Assembly (NCBI GenBank): GCA_031291235.1 | Contig: JARLJL010000004.1 | Span: forward strand, 1-64,000 | Reading direction: 5' to 3' | Origin: Sulfuriferula sp. | GTDB taxonomy: Bacteria; Pseudomonadota; Gammaproteobacteria; Burkholderiales; Sulfuriferulaceae | DNA: 64,000 bases | In this document: piece by piece, positions 16,587 through 26,155 of the stretch | Layout of the letters: the number at the start of each line of letters is the position of its first letter | How positions within the stretch are numbered: the first letter of the stretch is position 1 | Position numbers and translations under genes: made by a program | Notes under the pieces: model-generated | What the model saw: the letters and a program-made list of their open reading frames with translations, nothing else | Told to the model about the DNA's origin: nothing | The model's database searches: none

Positions 16587-16696
16587 GCCGTTTGCACAAT
16601 AATCGAGCAGTGGCTCTGCCGTCATTCAGTTATTCGAACCAGGGCATACCAGCTCTTCCTCCTCGGCGCGAACGGCAGCATTTGCCGAATTCGCCG

Positions 16697-17236
16697 CTAT
16701 TTATCTACCGGCAGGATACGGCGCAGAAATGCGCGACGGTCGCATTGTTGCTGTTTTTCCAGTTTCATGCGCGTCATTTTGCGGAATGAAGTCACCTGCC
16801 CCCAGGCGGCAAACACTGCATCGGCATCGGGATAGCGCAACAGGCTCTGTACTTCGGGCTGCAGCAGAAAGTGCCCCAACTCAGGCAGATACTGCAAATG
16901 CGCCTGTCCGATCAGTTTGGGAATACGCAACGGCAACAAGGGGCCCAAACCTGAACACGGCGTCGATTGCTGTTCGACTGCCGTCCAGTCCGCAGGCAAG
17001 GCCGCATCCGGCAAGCTGGTCGGCAGGCAAATCCGATATAACGCAACGGGTGTCAGCAAATGCCCCAGCCACCAGCCCGGATACTGTTGCAATTCGCGCA
17101 ACTCAATGGACAAACCGGGGTGCGCAGCTTGGCTATGATGGAAACACTGATCGTGCCTGCGTTGAAAAGCATCGGTAATACGACTGGATAATGATTCCGC
17201 TGTATCCGCCGGTAAAATTTCCCAGCCCTGTCTCAT
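16697..17236 (-). CDS. HybE-like chaperone, last gene of the Mo-enzyme operon
   Basis: A 179-residue protein resembling the [NiFe]-hydrogenase assembly chaperone family HybE/HupJ: WWLGHLLTPVALYRICLP recalls the conserved LITPWFMNLVLLP block, HLQYLPELGHFLLQPEVQSL occupies the place of the SLFSPM block, and the C-terminus ends in CDRRAFLRRIL, like the RRxFLRG end of that family. No hydrogenase gene is in the window. It overlaps the TorD-type chaperone by four bases, so it is co-translated with the Mo-enzyme genes and probably helps assemble or export that enzyme. The family call is moderate. Confidence 0.5.
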   Translation of the reverse strand: MRQGWEILPADTAESLSSRITDAFQRRHDQCFHHSQAAHPGLSIELRELQQYPGWWLGHLLTPVALYRICLPTSLPDAALPADWTAVEQQSTPCSGLGPLLPLRIPKLIGQAHLQYLPELGHFLLQPEVQSLLRYPDADAVFAAWGQVTSFRKMTRMKLEKQQQCDRRAFLRRILPVDK

Positions 17237-17790
17237 GCGGTCACTTCATCGTTCAAAAGTTCGTACACCAAACTGCCCAGTTCCAGGGCCAGACCCTGAT
17301 ATAGCAATATATTGCTTTTGGTTCTCAGGTCTTCAAGAAAACGATCCAGCCAATCGCCCAGGTAGTCCTGACAGAAGTCCTGCAATACCACCCTATCGCC
17401 ATGTTCGCACAGGAAAGCGGCGCACTCGCAGATAGTGCCCAGATAATCTGCAGGCAACCCCGTAGGCCGCAAGCCGAGTGCAGCGTAATACGATTCCAAG
17501 GCCGCGGCGCGATGGCCGTTCAGCGTCCCCTCTTCCAGATAGGCGGTGGCAAAAGGAGGGCACACTGCAGGAAAAGTAAACAGGTGCGTGTGTTCGCCTT
17601 GCCAGGCATCCAGCGGCATCGCGCTCAGTTCATGCAAAGCCGGCGCCAGCCAATCCCGCAAGCCGGCCTGTTCTGACAGAATAGCCAAAGACTCCGCATC
17701 CGGCTCTGCCAGCAGCATGGCGCAGAAATGCCATCCGGCGCAGTCTGCGGCAACGCTTGCCGCAGATAAATCAGTTTGCTGTGAGTACAT
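17233..17790 (-). CDS. TorD/DmsD-family Mo-enzyme chaperone
   Basis: A 185-residue all-helical protein of the TorD/DmsD/NarJ type, which binds the twin-arginine signal of the cognate molybdoenzyme and holds it for cofactor insertion. Supporting features are the N-terminal helical part, YLEEGTLNGHRAAALESYYA and LPADYLGTICECAAFLCEHG, with a C-terminal DFCQDYLGDWLDRFLEDL helix. Its start lies 20 bases inside the NrfD-type gene and its end overlaps the HybE-like gene, as expected for a dedicated chaperone in the operon. Confidence 0.82.
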   Translation of the reverse strand: MYSQQTDLSAASVAADCAGWHFCAMLLAEPDAESLAILSEQAGLRDWLAPALHELSAMPLDAWQGEHTHLFTFPAVCPPFATAYLEEGTLNGHRAAALESYYAALGLRPTGLPADYLGTICECAAFLCEHGDRVVLQDFCQDYLGDWLDRFLEDLRTKSNILLYQGLALELGSLVYELLNDEVTA

Positions 17791-18805
17791 TCAGTATCCC
17801 CGCGCCGAGTACGCCGGCATGTTGTGCATTGCCCCATGGAAACACATACACCCCGCTGGCGAGGAAATAGTGACGTAATAAAAACCCGCCCATCAGCACC
17901 ATGCAAGCCGTGACCAGCATAGGCGCACTGCGTTTCCAGCCTGAAAACACGCCTTTGATTTCCAGCAGGAACGGCAGTATCAGACCCACGCCGAGGAAGC
18001 CGACTATCCAGCCCCAACTATGCCAGAGCAGACCGAGAGAGGCCTTGCCGCTGGCACTGCCGGGCAGGATATAAAACAGGATGGTAGAGATCAGCACAAT
18101 TTCCACGCCTATCAGCATCAAATCCAACCGCTCATACCAGCGCGCTAATGTCCCGTGCAGATGCAATACGCCATATAGCACCAGCAGCAGATAGGCCAGC
18201 GCTGTTGAAAATGCCGAGACGGTAAACAGCGGCGGCACCAGACTATTCGCCCATAGGGCCGCTGCCGGGAAGGAGCGTAACAGCAGCCCGGTATAAACGG
18301 CCGTACCGGCGCCGCACAGTATGGCTACCCAGGCAATCGGTGTACGAAACCGTGTAACCATGCGCCCCACAAATCGAATGAGCGGTAACTCGAACCACAT
18401 TTCCAACCAGGAGCCGATGACGGGAAGTTTGCGAAACCAGGGCTCTTCCAGCAGTAAAGGCCAAATATACAGCAAGCCGAAAACCATCGCCCAGACTATA
18501 AACTGCGTGCCCCAGGCGATCCACGAGGTCGGTTCAAACAGCACATTCCAGGGTAAAAGAATTTCCCACACCCGTATGGGATGCAACAGGTCTACCAGCA
18601 GCAAGGCCGAACCAAATCCCAGCAGCGCTTCTCCCGAAAGCGTTCCCCATAACGTGAGTCGCCGGTCAGCATGGAAATACCGATCCGACAACAAACTCAC
18701 TGCAATCAGCGCTGCGCCCAGCCCCCCCAAAAACAGGTAGGCGGCAACCAATACCCCCCAGCGATCCTGGGTAGTCAGCGAGGTAACCATGTGTATGGTG
18801 TTCAT
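17771..18805 (-). CDS. NrfD/PsrC-type membrane anchor subunit
   Basis: 344 residues with about nine hydrophobic spans, of the NrfD/PsrC polysulfide-reductase family. The N-terminus (TQDRWGVLVAAYLFLGGLGA) and LLVDLLHPIRVWEILLPWN are typical. This subunit exchanges electrons between the quinone pool and the periplasmic FeS and Mo subunits. Its ATG overlaps the stop of the FeS gene (ATGA, 18,802-18,805). Confidence 0.9.
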   Translation of the reverse strand: MNTIHMVTSLTTQDRWGVLVAAYLFLGGLGAALIAVSLLSDRYFHADRRLTLWGTLSGEALLGFGSALLLVDLLHPIRVWEILLPWNVLFEPTSWIAWGTQFIVWAMVFGLLYIWPLLLEEPWFRKLPVIGSWLEMWFELPLIRFVGRMVTRFRTPIAWVAILCGAGTAVYTGLLLRSFPAAALWANSLVPPLFTVSAFSTALAYLLLVLYGVLHLHGTLARWYERLDLMLIGVEIVLISTILFYILPGSASGKASLGLLWHSWGWIVGFLGVGLILPFLLEIKGVFSGWKRSAPMLVTACMVLMGGFLLRHYFLASGVYVFPWGNAQHAGVLGAGILNVLTAN

Positions 18806-19428
18806 AGCAAACCCTCCGGCAATTTATGCACATAATAAACATTGGGCCGAGTACCCAATTCCGGCAGCAAAGTGTGCGCAGCCCCGGCAGCCACGATTTT
18901 GGTCACCAAATCATTGGGGTTATCCAGATCGCCGAAAATGCGGGCGTGCCCGACACAGGTTTCCACGCAGGCTGGTTGCAGGTTTTCCTGCAGGCGGTCA
19001 TAGCAAAAATCGCATTTATCGATGCTGGGAACGGCACGCTTCAGGAAATCCTTGCCGTAATAAGCCTCGCCGTGACGAATGTCTTCGCTGTCGGCACCGT
19101 AACGGGCATCATACGGGCACGCCATAGCGCAAGCCTGACATCCCATGCAGGTTTCCGGATTGACGCGAACGATGCCGTTGCTTTCCTTCCATGTCGCCCC
19201 GGTAGGACACACGCTCACGCAGGGCGGGTTATCGCAGTGGTTGCACAGTTTGGGAAAAAACTGGCGAATGAATTTATCGCCCAGTTGAATTTCATCATCG
19301 TACACGTAGGTGCGAAACTTCTGCGGATCCCAGACTGGCGTCTGGTTTTCCATCGAGCAGGCGGCCATGCAGGCATTGCAGCCCACGCAGACGCCCAGAT
19401 TAATGACCATGGCAAATTTAGACATCAT
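18802..19428 (-). CDS. 4Fe-4S electron-transfer subunit (PsrB/DmsB type)
   Basis: 208 residues with four ferredoxin-type Cys groups: CVGCNACMAAC (from residue 14), CNHCDNPPCVSVCP, CMGCQACAMACP and CDFCYDRL...CVETC, sixteen cysteines that should bind four [4Fe-4S] clusters. It lacks its own Tat signal, as usual for such subunits, which are co-exported with the catalytic subunit. It lies eight bases after the Mo-subunit gene. A second ATG directly follows the first. Confidence 0.93.
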   Translation of the reverse strand: MMSKFAMVINLGVCVGCNACMAACSMENQTPVWDPQKFRTYVYDDEIQLGDKFIRQFFPKLCNHCDNPPCVSVCPTGATWKESNGIVRVNPETCMGCQACAMACPYDARYGADSEDIRHGEAYYGKDFLKRAVPSIDKCDFCYDRLQENLQPACVETCVGHARIFGDLDNPNDLVTKIVAAGAAHTLLPELGTRPNVYYVHKLPEGLL

Positions 19429-19436
19429 CTCTCCCC

Positions 19437-22187
19437 TTAAGCACGTGCCAGACGAACAGTGAATTCCTGCGAGCGGAACCCGCCTGTCACCCGTTCAGTA
19501 AAATTCGGCGTAATACTGCTGAGCGCCGTGCCCATGCCGATGGCATGGGTGAGATCCGGATTCTGCGCACCGTAGCCGCTGTACAGAAACACCGTATCCT
19601 CCCGAACCAGCTGCGTGACATGGACACTTGCCTTCGCTTTTTGCTGAGTCAGCACATTGGTGATATGGACATCGTCGCCTTCTTTCAATTTCAGCTTCGC
19701 CGCGCGCTGGGCGTTCACCCACAGCCCGGTATAAATTTCGCCGCGGAATTTGCTGATCCCCACTAAAGGCTGAAAGTCGTTATTGGGCGACCCGTGTGAA
19801 ACGACCGGCACCATGCCGAAAGTGAAATAAAACTCATCATCGGCCATCGGGATCTTGGCATCCGGACGGCAATCGGCAGGGATATAGGTGGCCAGCACCG
19901 AGAAATAAGGGTCGTCCCATAACCCGAACTGCTTACGCAGGTTGCCGTAAAGATTACTGTAAAACTCGGCGCGCCCACTCGGCGTCGGTAACGGCATCTT
20001 TCTCGGCATGCCGTAATTGGCAATGAGGTCTTCCGCCTTGTCCACGGGGTAAACGCCATCCTTACGCAATACCGCATCCAGTTTTTGCGGGGTGATATTC
20101 AATTGCTTGGCATGCATTTCAAAATCCACGTCACGCAAGGCGGCATTCAACGGGTTTTTGTTGCCCTTGGCCCGATAAGCCGCCGTCAACGCTTTGACCT
20201 GCGCCTTGGGATAACCCACCAGCTCATCCAGTGCGTCGTAATAATGCTCCTCGCTGCCGGAAATAATTTCCGTCAGTTTCAAGAAGGCGTCAGGCAACAT
20301 GATGTTGTCATACAAAGGCTTGACTGCCTGATAGCGGGTAATGAGCATGTTGTCGGGGTTGACGCCATTGCCATATATGGCGGGCTCATCGCGTTCCAGA
20401 TAAGTCAGCTCCGGCAATACCACATCGGCGTAAGCGACGGTATCGGCAGGCGACACATCCATCACCACGACCAGCTCCATATTGGAACTGGCGAAAATAT
20501 CCTGCCAGAATCCTTCGGGTGCTGCACGCACCGGGTTGGTACCATTCAGCAAAATCGCCTTGCACAGATACGGCGCCTCTTTCCAGGTCAACTTTCCCTT
20601 CACAGCGGCATCCAGCCCCACTTCAGTGGTAAAAGGGAAGGCAGCCCAATCCGGCGAATCCTTGGGTGTCTGATCGCGATTCACGGCTGCCCAGGCGGGA
20701 TAGCCATGGCTGTATGCGTCGGGATTGGCAGCTAATGCAGCCGCCCAATATACGAATGGCATACCGACCTTGGAGGCCATGGGCGGTGCTTTGGGATCGT
20801 CTTTCGCTGCCCACATCCTGCGTACCCCTTCCCGATAGTCGCCGCCGAAAATCCAGCCGCCGGGTACATCGAAGCCGCCTTTCAAGCCTTGGATAATGGC
20901 TTGTACGCGTCGCAGCATCTGGATGTTGCCGTAGCGCGCGCCGGACCAGCCCGGAATCAGTATCGGTGCTTTGGCGTTGGAAAACTCCCGTGCAACCTTG
21001 CGAATATCGTCCGCGCTGATGCCGGTGTTGGCCGCAGCCCATTCCGGGGTATAGCTCTGCACTTCCTGGTGCTGGGCGTCGAATACCGTCGTCATCTCTA
21101 CGCCGTTGTGTTTGAAACCTTGCGGCGCATGCAGCATAGGTTGTACCGGGCTACCGGTACTGCTTTGCAAGTTCTGATTGCTGAATGCCGGCACAAACAC
21201 CACATTGCCGCTTTTGGCATCAATCACTGCGGGTTCGTTGTGCTCCGAAAGCAATAAATCCCAGGCGTTATGCGCATTTTTATAAATCAAAAACGGCATA
21301 TTACTGTGACTTACGAGGAATTCCTCATCATACCAGCCGTTGTTCATCATCTCCCGTAGCATGGCCAGGGTGAAATCGAGATCGGTACCCGGCTTTATGG
21401 CATACCATTCATCGGCTTGGGCAGCTGTTTCCGATGCGCGCGGATCCAGCACCACGATTTTTGCACCCTTCTCCTTACCGGCTGCGAAGCGCACCGCGCG
21501 ACAAGTCGAGACTCCGCCTATACTGCCATTACCGATAATCGAGAGAATATAATCGCTATTTTCATAGTCCTCGATATTCTCGCCATGCACGACGAAATTC
21601 CCCAGCATGGAATTGGTACCGAAGTGGCCGTTGAATACGCAGTTTTGCGTCGGCGAGGTAATCAGGTTGGGCATCTGATTGGCAGCGTTAAAACACATGG
21701 TATGCGGAACATAAAATGAGCAAGTGCTCCACCCGCCATACACGGTCCATTCCCAGGGTTTAATATTTTTGCTTTTCCTGGCAATGTACGCCCAGGCTTC
21801 ATCCCAGGTTGCCGAACGGAATTTCATCTCTCCGCGCTTGCTGCCCTCCACGCGTATCAATGGCGTTTTAATGCGATTGGCGCTGTAGACCTGACGAATG
21901 CCCGATTGCCCGCGGGCGCAGATTTTATCGCCATTTAAAGTGGAATTAGGATTGCCGCCCATCTTCATGATACGGCTCACCCCTTTGCGCTCCGATACCT
22001 TGATGCGCAGCGAACAGAATGAGGAACAAAAATTACAGATGGAATGGGCGAAATGATCATCCGCCTCAAGTCGGGCCGCACCTTTAGGCTGGAGCCATTC
22101 CGGGCGATATAGCGTAGCCCCGACCAGGCCCATACCGGTATTCTTAAGAAAATTGCGACGGGTCATCTTTGGAAATTGCCAGGCCAT
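19437..22187 (-). CDS. Tat-exported molybdopterin oxidoreductase, Psr/Phs/Sre-type
   Basis: A 916-residue catalytic subunit of the DMSO-reductase superfamily. The twin-arginine signal is TRRNFLK (residues 9-15), so the enzyme is periplasmic. The N-terminal [4Fe-4S] motif is C51-x2-C54-x3-C58 with C90 (CNFCSSFC ... ICARG). C183 in SPTQNCVFNGHFG sits where the Mo-coordinating Cys of polysulfide, thiosulfate and sulfur reductases is found. With FeS and NrfD-type subunits downstream, it forms a membrane-bound quinone-linked complex. Length (916) exceeds PhsA/PsrA and approaches the arsenate, tetrathionate and sulfite-type enzymes, so the substrate cannot be fixed; a sulfur compound is the best guess. 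Direction (reductase or dehydrogenase) is unknown. Confidence 0.85.
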   Translation of the reverse strand: MAWQFPKMTRRNFLKNTGMGLVGATLYRPEWLQPKGAARLEADDHFAHSICNFCSSFCSLRIKVSERKGVSRIMKMGGNPNSTLNGDKICARGQSGIRQVYSANRIKTPLIRVEGSKRGEMKFRSATWDEAWAYIARKSKNIKPWEWTVYGGWSTCSFYVPHTMCFNAANQMPNLITSPTQNCVFNGHFGTNSMLGNFVVHGENIEDYENSDYILSIIGNGSIGGVSTCRAVRFAAGKEKGAKIVVLDPRASETAAQADEWYAIKPGTDLDFTLAMLREMMNNGWYDEEFLVSHSNMPFLIYKNAHNAWDLLLSEHNEPAVIDAKSGNVVFVPAFSNQNLQSSTGSPVQPMLHAPQGFKHNGVEMTTVFDAQHQEVQSYTPEWAAANTGISADDIRKVAREFSNAKAPILIPGWSGARYGNIQMLRRVQAIIQGLKGGFDVPGGWIFGGDYREGVRRMWAAKDDPKAPPMASKVGMPFVYWAAALAANPDAYSHGYPAWAAVNRDQTPKDSPDWAAFPFTTEVGLDAAVKGKLTWKEAPYLCKAILLNGTNPVRAAPEGFWQDIFASSNMELVVVMDVSPADTVAYADVVLPELTYLERDEPAIYGNGVNPDNMLITRYQAVKPLYDNIMLPDAFLKLTEIISGSEEHYYDALDELVGYPKAQVKALTAAYRAKGNKNPLNAALRDVDFEMHAKQLNITPQKLDAVLRKDGVYPVDKAEDLIANYGMPRKMPLPTPSGRAEFYSNLYGNLRKQFGLWDDPYFSVLATYIPADCRPDAKIPMADDEFYFTFGMVPVVSHGSPNNDFQPLVGISKFRGEIYTGLWVNAQRAAKLKLKEGDDVHITNVLTQQKAKASVHVTQLVREDTVFLYSGYGAQNPDLTHAIGMGTALSSITPNFTERVTGGFRSQEFTVRLARA

Positions 22188-22509
22188 GATCTAAATCCCC
22201 TTTCTTGCACGCACAATACGCGCTGAATAATATGAATACGCGAAGCACACCTTGATCCGGAACCCTGAAACGGACAGGCGTTCAACGCCCCATCTGTCCG
22301 GGTCATACCATATAAAAATAACTTATTAATATATTAATATAATAATATCCTAATTTCATTATATAAGCTGCGCGAAATTACTCGCATGTAACATTTCAGT
22401 CACAAGGTTCGATAAATTCATGCGGATTCGGCCGCGGGGACGGCCAGTGCAACCCGACTAAAGATGCCGTCGGGTACGACGATCAGTACGGCAAACAGGG
22501 AGGGGCATA
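22188..22509. other. Intergenic region with AT-rich tract and stem-loop
   Basis: 322 bases between polX (ending at 22510 on the minus strand) and the Mo-enzyme operon. A markedly AT-rich tract (22,308-22,372) lies 120-185 bases upstream of the operon start and is the likely promoter and control region. The stem-loop ACCCGAC/GTCGGGT (22,452-22,475) follows polX and could act as its terminator, though without a T-run. No gene is seen. Confidence 0.5.
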
Positions 22510-24237
22510 TCACGACATCGTCGCACTCAGCAAGGGCCGCAGCGCCTGCAAGCTGCGCGTATTCAGCACGTCCGTTTTTTCCAGCCAGCCGCGTCGCGCC
22601 TGACCTGCGCCGAAGTACAGATTGCCGAAATCGCGTGCAGCATGCGCATCGGAATTGATGCTCACCAGCACACCCTCTTCCTTCGCCATCCGGCAGTGGA
22701 CATCCGGCAAATCCATGCGCTCGGGCTGCGCATCCAGTTCCAGATAGCAACCGCGCTGTTTCGCCGCACGGATAATGCGCTGCATATCCACATCACAGGC
22801 ATCGCGTTTGCCAATCAGACGCCCGCCGGGATGCGCCAGCAGCGTGAAATGCGGGTGCGCCATGGCGCGCACGATGCGCTCGGTCTGCTTCTCGCGCGAC
22901 AATCCGAAATGGCTATGCACCGCACCGACCACCAGATCCAGCCGCGCCAGCACGTCGTCGGGCAGGTCCAGACTGCCGTCTTCCAGAATGTCCACTTCTA
23001 TGCCTTTAAGCAGGGTGATGCCTTGCAATGACGCGTTCAGCTTGTCAATTTCTTCCATTTGCAGCAACAGGTGTTCCGCATCGAGACCGTGAGCGACATG
23101 CAGCCGCCGCGAATGTTCGGTAATGGCCAGATACTCCAGCCCCATGTCGCTGGCGGCCTGCGCCATTTCGCGCAAGGTGTTGCGGCCGTCGCTGGCACGG
23201 GTATGCACGTGCAAATCGCCGCGCAGATCGGCCAGCGTGAGCAGATGCGGCAACAGCCCGGCACGGGCGACTTCCAGTTCGCCGCGATCCTCGCGCAACT
23301 CCGGCGGAATATACGACAATCCCACGCTGCGATACACCGATTCCTCGGTATCGCCCGCTACCCGCGCCTGCCCCTTGAAGACGCCGTACTCGTTGATCTT
23401 CAGGCCGCGCGCCTGCGCCAGTTTGCGCACGGCAATGACATGCGCTCTGGAGCCAGTAAAATAATGCAGCGCGGCCCCATAACTGAGCTCGTCCACGACA
23501 CGGATATCCACTTGCAGACCGCCGCGCAGCATCACACTGGCGCGGGTGGGTCCATGCGACAGGGTTTCCCCAATTTCATCATAAGCGATAAAACGTGCCA
23601 TCACCGCGCTATCTGCCGGCGCTGTCGCCAATATATCCAGATCGCCCACGGTATCGCGCATGCGGCGAAAACTGCCGGCCACAATCACCCGTCCGACGCC
23701 CGGCATCTGCTGCAGATAAGCGGTAATGGCATCGGCAGCGAGGGCGGCCTCAGCCAGCAGGAAACGACGCGGCTGGCCGACGCGCATGGCGAGTGCAGCC
23801 AGAATGTTGTGCTCGGTCTTTTCTCCGAATCCGTGTAATGTGCGGATTCGGCCATTTTTAGCGGCACGGTAGAGCTGTTCAGGCGTTTGCACGTCGAGAT
23901 CGTGATACAACGCTTTTACCCGTTTCGGCCCCAGGCCAGGTACCTTCAGCAACTCGGTAACGGCAGACGGCAATTCCTTGCGTAGTCTTTCCAGCATGGC
24001 GCATTTGCCGGTATCCACAATTTCGCTTATTTTAGCGGCAAGATCGGCGCCTATTCCCGGCAATTTCGGCAGCATACCGCCTTGCCGCAACAGACTGCCG
24101 ATATCTCTGCCGAACTCGTTAACGACACGCGCGGCATTGCGATAGGCGCGCACGCGAAACGGATTCGCTTCCTGAATTTCCAGCAGATCGGCTATCTCAT
24201 CGAAAATCGCTGCCATATCGGCGTTATGTAACGGCAT
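22510..24237 (-). CDS. polX: PolX family DNA polymerase / 3'-5' exonuclease
   Basis: A 575-residue family-X DNA polymerase fused to a PHP phosphoesterase domain, acting in base-excision and gap repair. Two helix-hairpin-helix motifs are seen (KLPGIGADLAAKI and KVPGLGPKRVKAL, about residues 58-110). The nucleotidyltransferase signature is GSFRR (188-192) with DLD (199-201) and the third Asp D244 (LQVDIR). The PHP domain begins at DLHVHTRASDG (341-351) and continues through AITEHS and SINSDAHA. All catalytic residues are present. It stands 11 bases downstream of the DksA-like gene on the same strand. Confidence 0.95.
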   Translation of the reverse strand: MPLHNADMAAIFDEIADLLEIQEANPFRVRAYRNAARVVNEFGRDIGSLLRQGGMLPKLPGIGADLAAKISEIVDTGKCAMLERLRKELPSAVTELLKVPGLGPKRVKALYHDLDVQTPEQLYRAAKNGRIRTLHGFGEKTEHNILAALAMRVGQPRRFLLAEAALAADAITAYLQQMPGVGRVIVAGSFRRMRDTVGDLDILATAPADSAVMARFIAYDEIGETLSHGPTRASVMLRGGLQVDIRVVDELSYGAALHYFTGSRAHVIAVRKLAQARGLKINEYGVFKGQARVAGDTEESVYRSVGLSYIPPELREDRGELEVARAGLLPHLLTLADLRGDLHVHTRASDGRNTLREMAQAASDMGLEYLAITEHSRRLHVAHGLDAEHLLLQMEEIDKLNASLQGITLLKGIEVDILEDGSLDLPDDVLARLDLVVGAVHSHFGLSREKQTERIVRAMAHPHFTLLAHPGGRLIGKRDACDVDMQRIIRAAKQRGCYLELDAQPERMDLPDVHCRMAKEEGVLVSINSDAHAARDFGNLYFGAGQARRGWLEKTDVLNTRSLQALRPLLSATMS

Positions 24238-24248
24238 TTTAACGTCGC

Positions 24249-24647
24249 TCAGAGGCTGGGCGTATTCTCGCCGGCATGCGTTTTTTCATACAATTGCTGA
24301 CAGGAAATGCAGCGTACGGCAGCCGGATAAGCCACCAGCCGATCGAAAGCGATGCGATTGCCGCAATCGAGACAGACGCCGTAAATATGATCCAGCATGC
24401 GTTGGCGCGCGGCCTCGATATCACGCAGTTCGTGAATTTGCCTGTCTATCATGGCCACATGCAAATCCGCCAAGGCGTCGGCAATTGCCGCATCGCCCGG
24501 ATCGGCAGCCGCATTACCGATAATTTCCGCATATTGTTGTTGTCCAGACTGCTCCAGCGCGTCGCGCACTTCTTCCAGCAATGTCCAGTAACGTTGATTC
24601 AGCAGCTGTTCCAGCCATAATTGCTGCGTCTGTGACAAACCATTCAT
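24249..24647 (-). CDS. DksA/TraR-type zinc-finger protein
   Basis: 132 residues with a helical N-terminal coiled-coil region and a C-terminal four-Cys zinc finger, GVCLDCG (about 90-96) and VRCISCQQLYE (about 111-121), spaced as in DksA/TraR. Members bind the RNA polymerase secondary channel and modulate initiation. The acidic tip residues of true DksA are not clearly identifiable, so this may be a paralogue with a different role. Probably co-transcribed with polX. Confidence 0.85.
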   Translation of the reverse strand: MNGLSQTQQLWLEQLLNQRYWTLLEEVRDALEQSGQQQYAEIIGNAAADPGDAAIADALADLHVAMIDRQIHELRDIEAARQRMLDHIYGVCLDCGNRIAFDRLVAYPAAVRCISCQQLYEKTHAGENTPSL

Positions 24648-24869
24648 ATCATCCCCCGATTACCAGCAATTCAGCCGGCCTGTTCAGCCTGAAGTTCAAC
24701 CATATCGTGCAGGTGCCGTTACGCAGATGCTCGGGGGGCTCCGACTCAATCGAGTTCAAACCGGTTTAATCGGGGCCTCCCGATTTCATTATAGTAGGTG
24801 TCCGCAACAGCATCAGAACCATTCGCGGCATATATTCAGACGCATGCCGGTATGGTATAAAGCAGATGC

Positions 24870-26135
24870 ATGCTAATTACGCGCCCAACGCAGCATGCGC
24901 CTTCACTCGACCAAACCGATAAACCGTCACTCGTCCCTATGCCCCACCGCAAACCGCAACGCGCAACCCTGGCCATGTTATTGGCCGGCTTGTCGACTTT
25001 AGGTCCGTTCTCCATCGACACTTACATGCCGTCGTTTCCTGCGATACAGGCAAGCCTGCACGCGACGCCGCTGCAGGTACAACAGACGCTGAGCGTGTAT
25101 TTGTTCTGCTTTGCGGTGATGATGCTGTTCCACGGCTCGTTCTCCGACTCGTTCGGACGGCGCCCTGTCATACTCGGCTCGCTGGTGGCATTCGTACTGA
25201 CCTCGATCGCCTGCGTCTTTGCCAACGACATCAATACCCTGATTATTTTCCGCGGCTTGCAGGGCCTGTCTGCCGGCGCAGGGCTGATTGTGGGCCGGGC
25301 GATCATCCGCGATTTATATGCCGGCGCCGAGGCGCAGCGCCTGATGTCGAAAATCACCATGATGTTCGCGATCTCGCCTGCCATCGCGCCGATAATCGGC
25401 GGCTGGCTGCACCTGATGTTCGGCTGGCATGCAGTATTCGTATTCATGGCTGGATTGGGCTTGCTGCTGCTGGTACTGAGCTGGCGCTATCTGCCGGAGA
25501 CCCATCCGCTGGCCGGACGCCATCCGTTCTCGATGAGGCCGCTGATAGGCAATTACCATCAGGTTGCCAGCCATCCGCATTTTCTGTTGCTGGCGGGCAC
25601 GGTAGCGCTGCATTTTGCCGGATTTTTCCTCTATATCGCATCGGCTCCGGTGTTCGTGTTGCAGACCCTGCATCTGCATGAAGACCAGTTCGCCTGGCTG
25701 TTTATCCCGGCCATCACCGGCGTGATGATAGGCGCGTTCCTGTCCGGACGGCTGGCCGGGCGCATTACGCAGCAGCAAACCGTGAAATACGCCTATATGC
25801 TGTTGCTGAGCGCCGCTGCGATCAACCTCGCCTACACCAGCGCATTCGTCCCGGCGTGGCCTTGGGCGATCCTGCCGATAGCCCTGTACGGCATGGGCAT
25901 GTCGCTGGCGATGCCGAGCATCACGCTGCTCGCGCTCGACCTGTTCCCGCAGCACCGCGGGCTGGTGTCGTCGATGCAGGGCTTTGTGCAAACCATGCTC
26001 AATGCCGTCGTCGCCGGCATCGTATCGCCCATGCTGTCGTTTTCGCCCATTTATCTGGCTGTCGGGATGATGGGATTTCTGTTGCTGGGACGTATCACCT
26101 GGCAAATCTATCGCGTCGTGGAAGCGCCGCAGTAA
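24870..26135 (+). CDS. Bcr/CflA-family MFS drug exporter
   Basis: A 421-residue major facilitator with twelve predicted helices. The family signature lies near the N-terminus: LAGLSTLGPFSIDTYMPSFP, followed by the A-motif-like SDSFGRRPVILGSLVAF and RGLQGLSAGAGLIVGRAIIR. It is a proton-driven inner-membrane efflux protein (bicyclomycin, sulfonamide and similar substrates in known members). The start is uncertain: ATG 24870, or ATG 24939 which better matches family length. Neither has a strong ribosome site. Confidence 0.9.
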   Translation: MLITRPTQHAPSLDQTDKPSLVPMPHRKPQRATLAMLLAGLSTLGPFSIDTYMPSFPAIQASLHATPLQVQQTLSVYLFCFAVMMLFHGSFSDSFGRRPVILGSLVAFVLTSIACVFANDINTLIIFRGLQGLSAGAGLIVGRAIIRDLYAGAEAQRLMSKITMMFAISPAIAPIIGGWLHLMFGWHAVFVFMAGLGLLLLVLSWRYLPETHPLAGRHPFSMRPLIGNYHQVASHPHFLLLAGTVALHFAGFFLYIASAPVFVLQTLHLHEDQFAWLFIPAITGVMIGAFLSGRLAGRITQQQTVKYAYMLLLSAAAINLAYTSAFVPAWPWAILPIALYGMGMSLAMPSITLLALDLFPQHRGLVSSMQGFVQTMLNAVVAGIVSPMLSFSPIYLAVGMMGFLLLGRITWQIYRVVEAPQ

Positions 26136-26155
26136 GCAGGCAATATCCAGCCTGC
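26136..26155 (+). terminator. Possible terminator stem-loop after the MFS gene
   Basis: GCAGGC (26,136-26,141) pairs with GCCTGC (26,150-26,155) immediately after the stop codon. There is no T-run, so it is weak or Rho-assisted at best. Confidence 0.3.

Noticed and set aside
22308..22372. AT-rich tract with repeated TTAATAT units, considered as a replication origin or att site
   Set aside because: No DnaA boxes, tRNA or integrase nearby. A promoter region for the Mo-enzyme operon is the simpler explanation.
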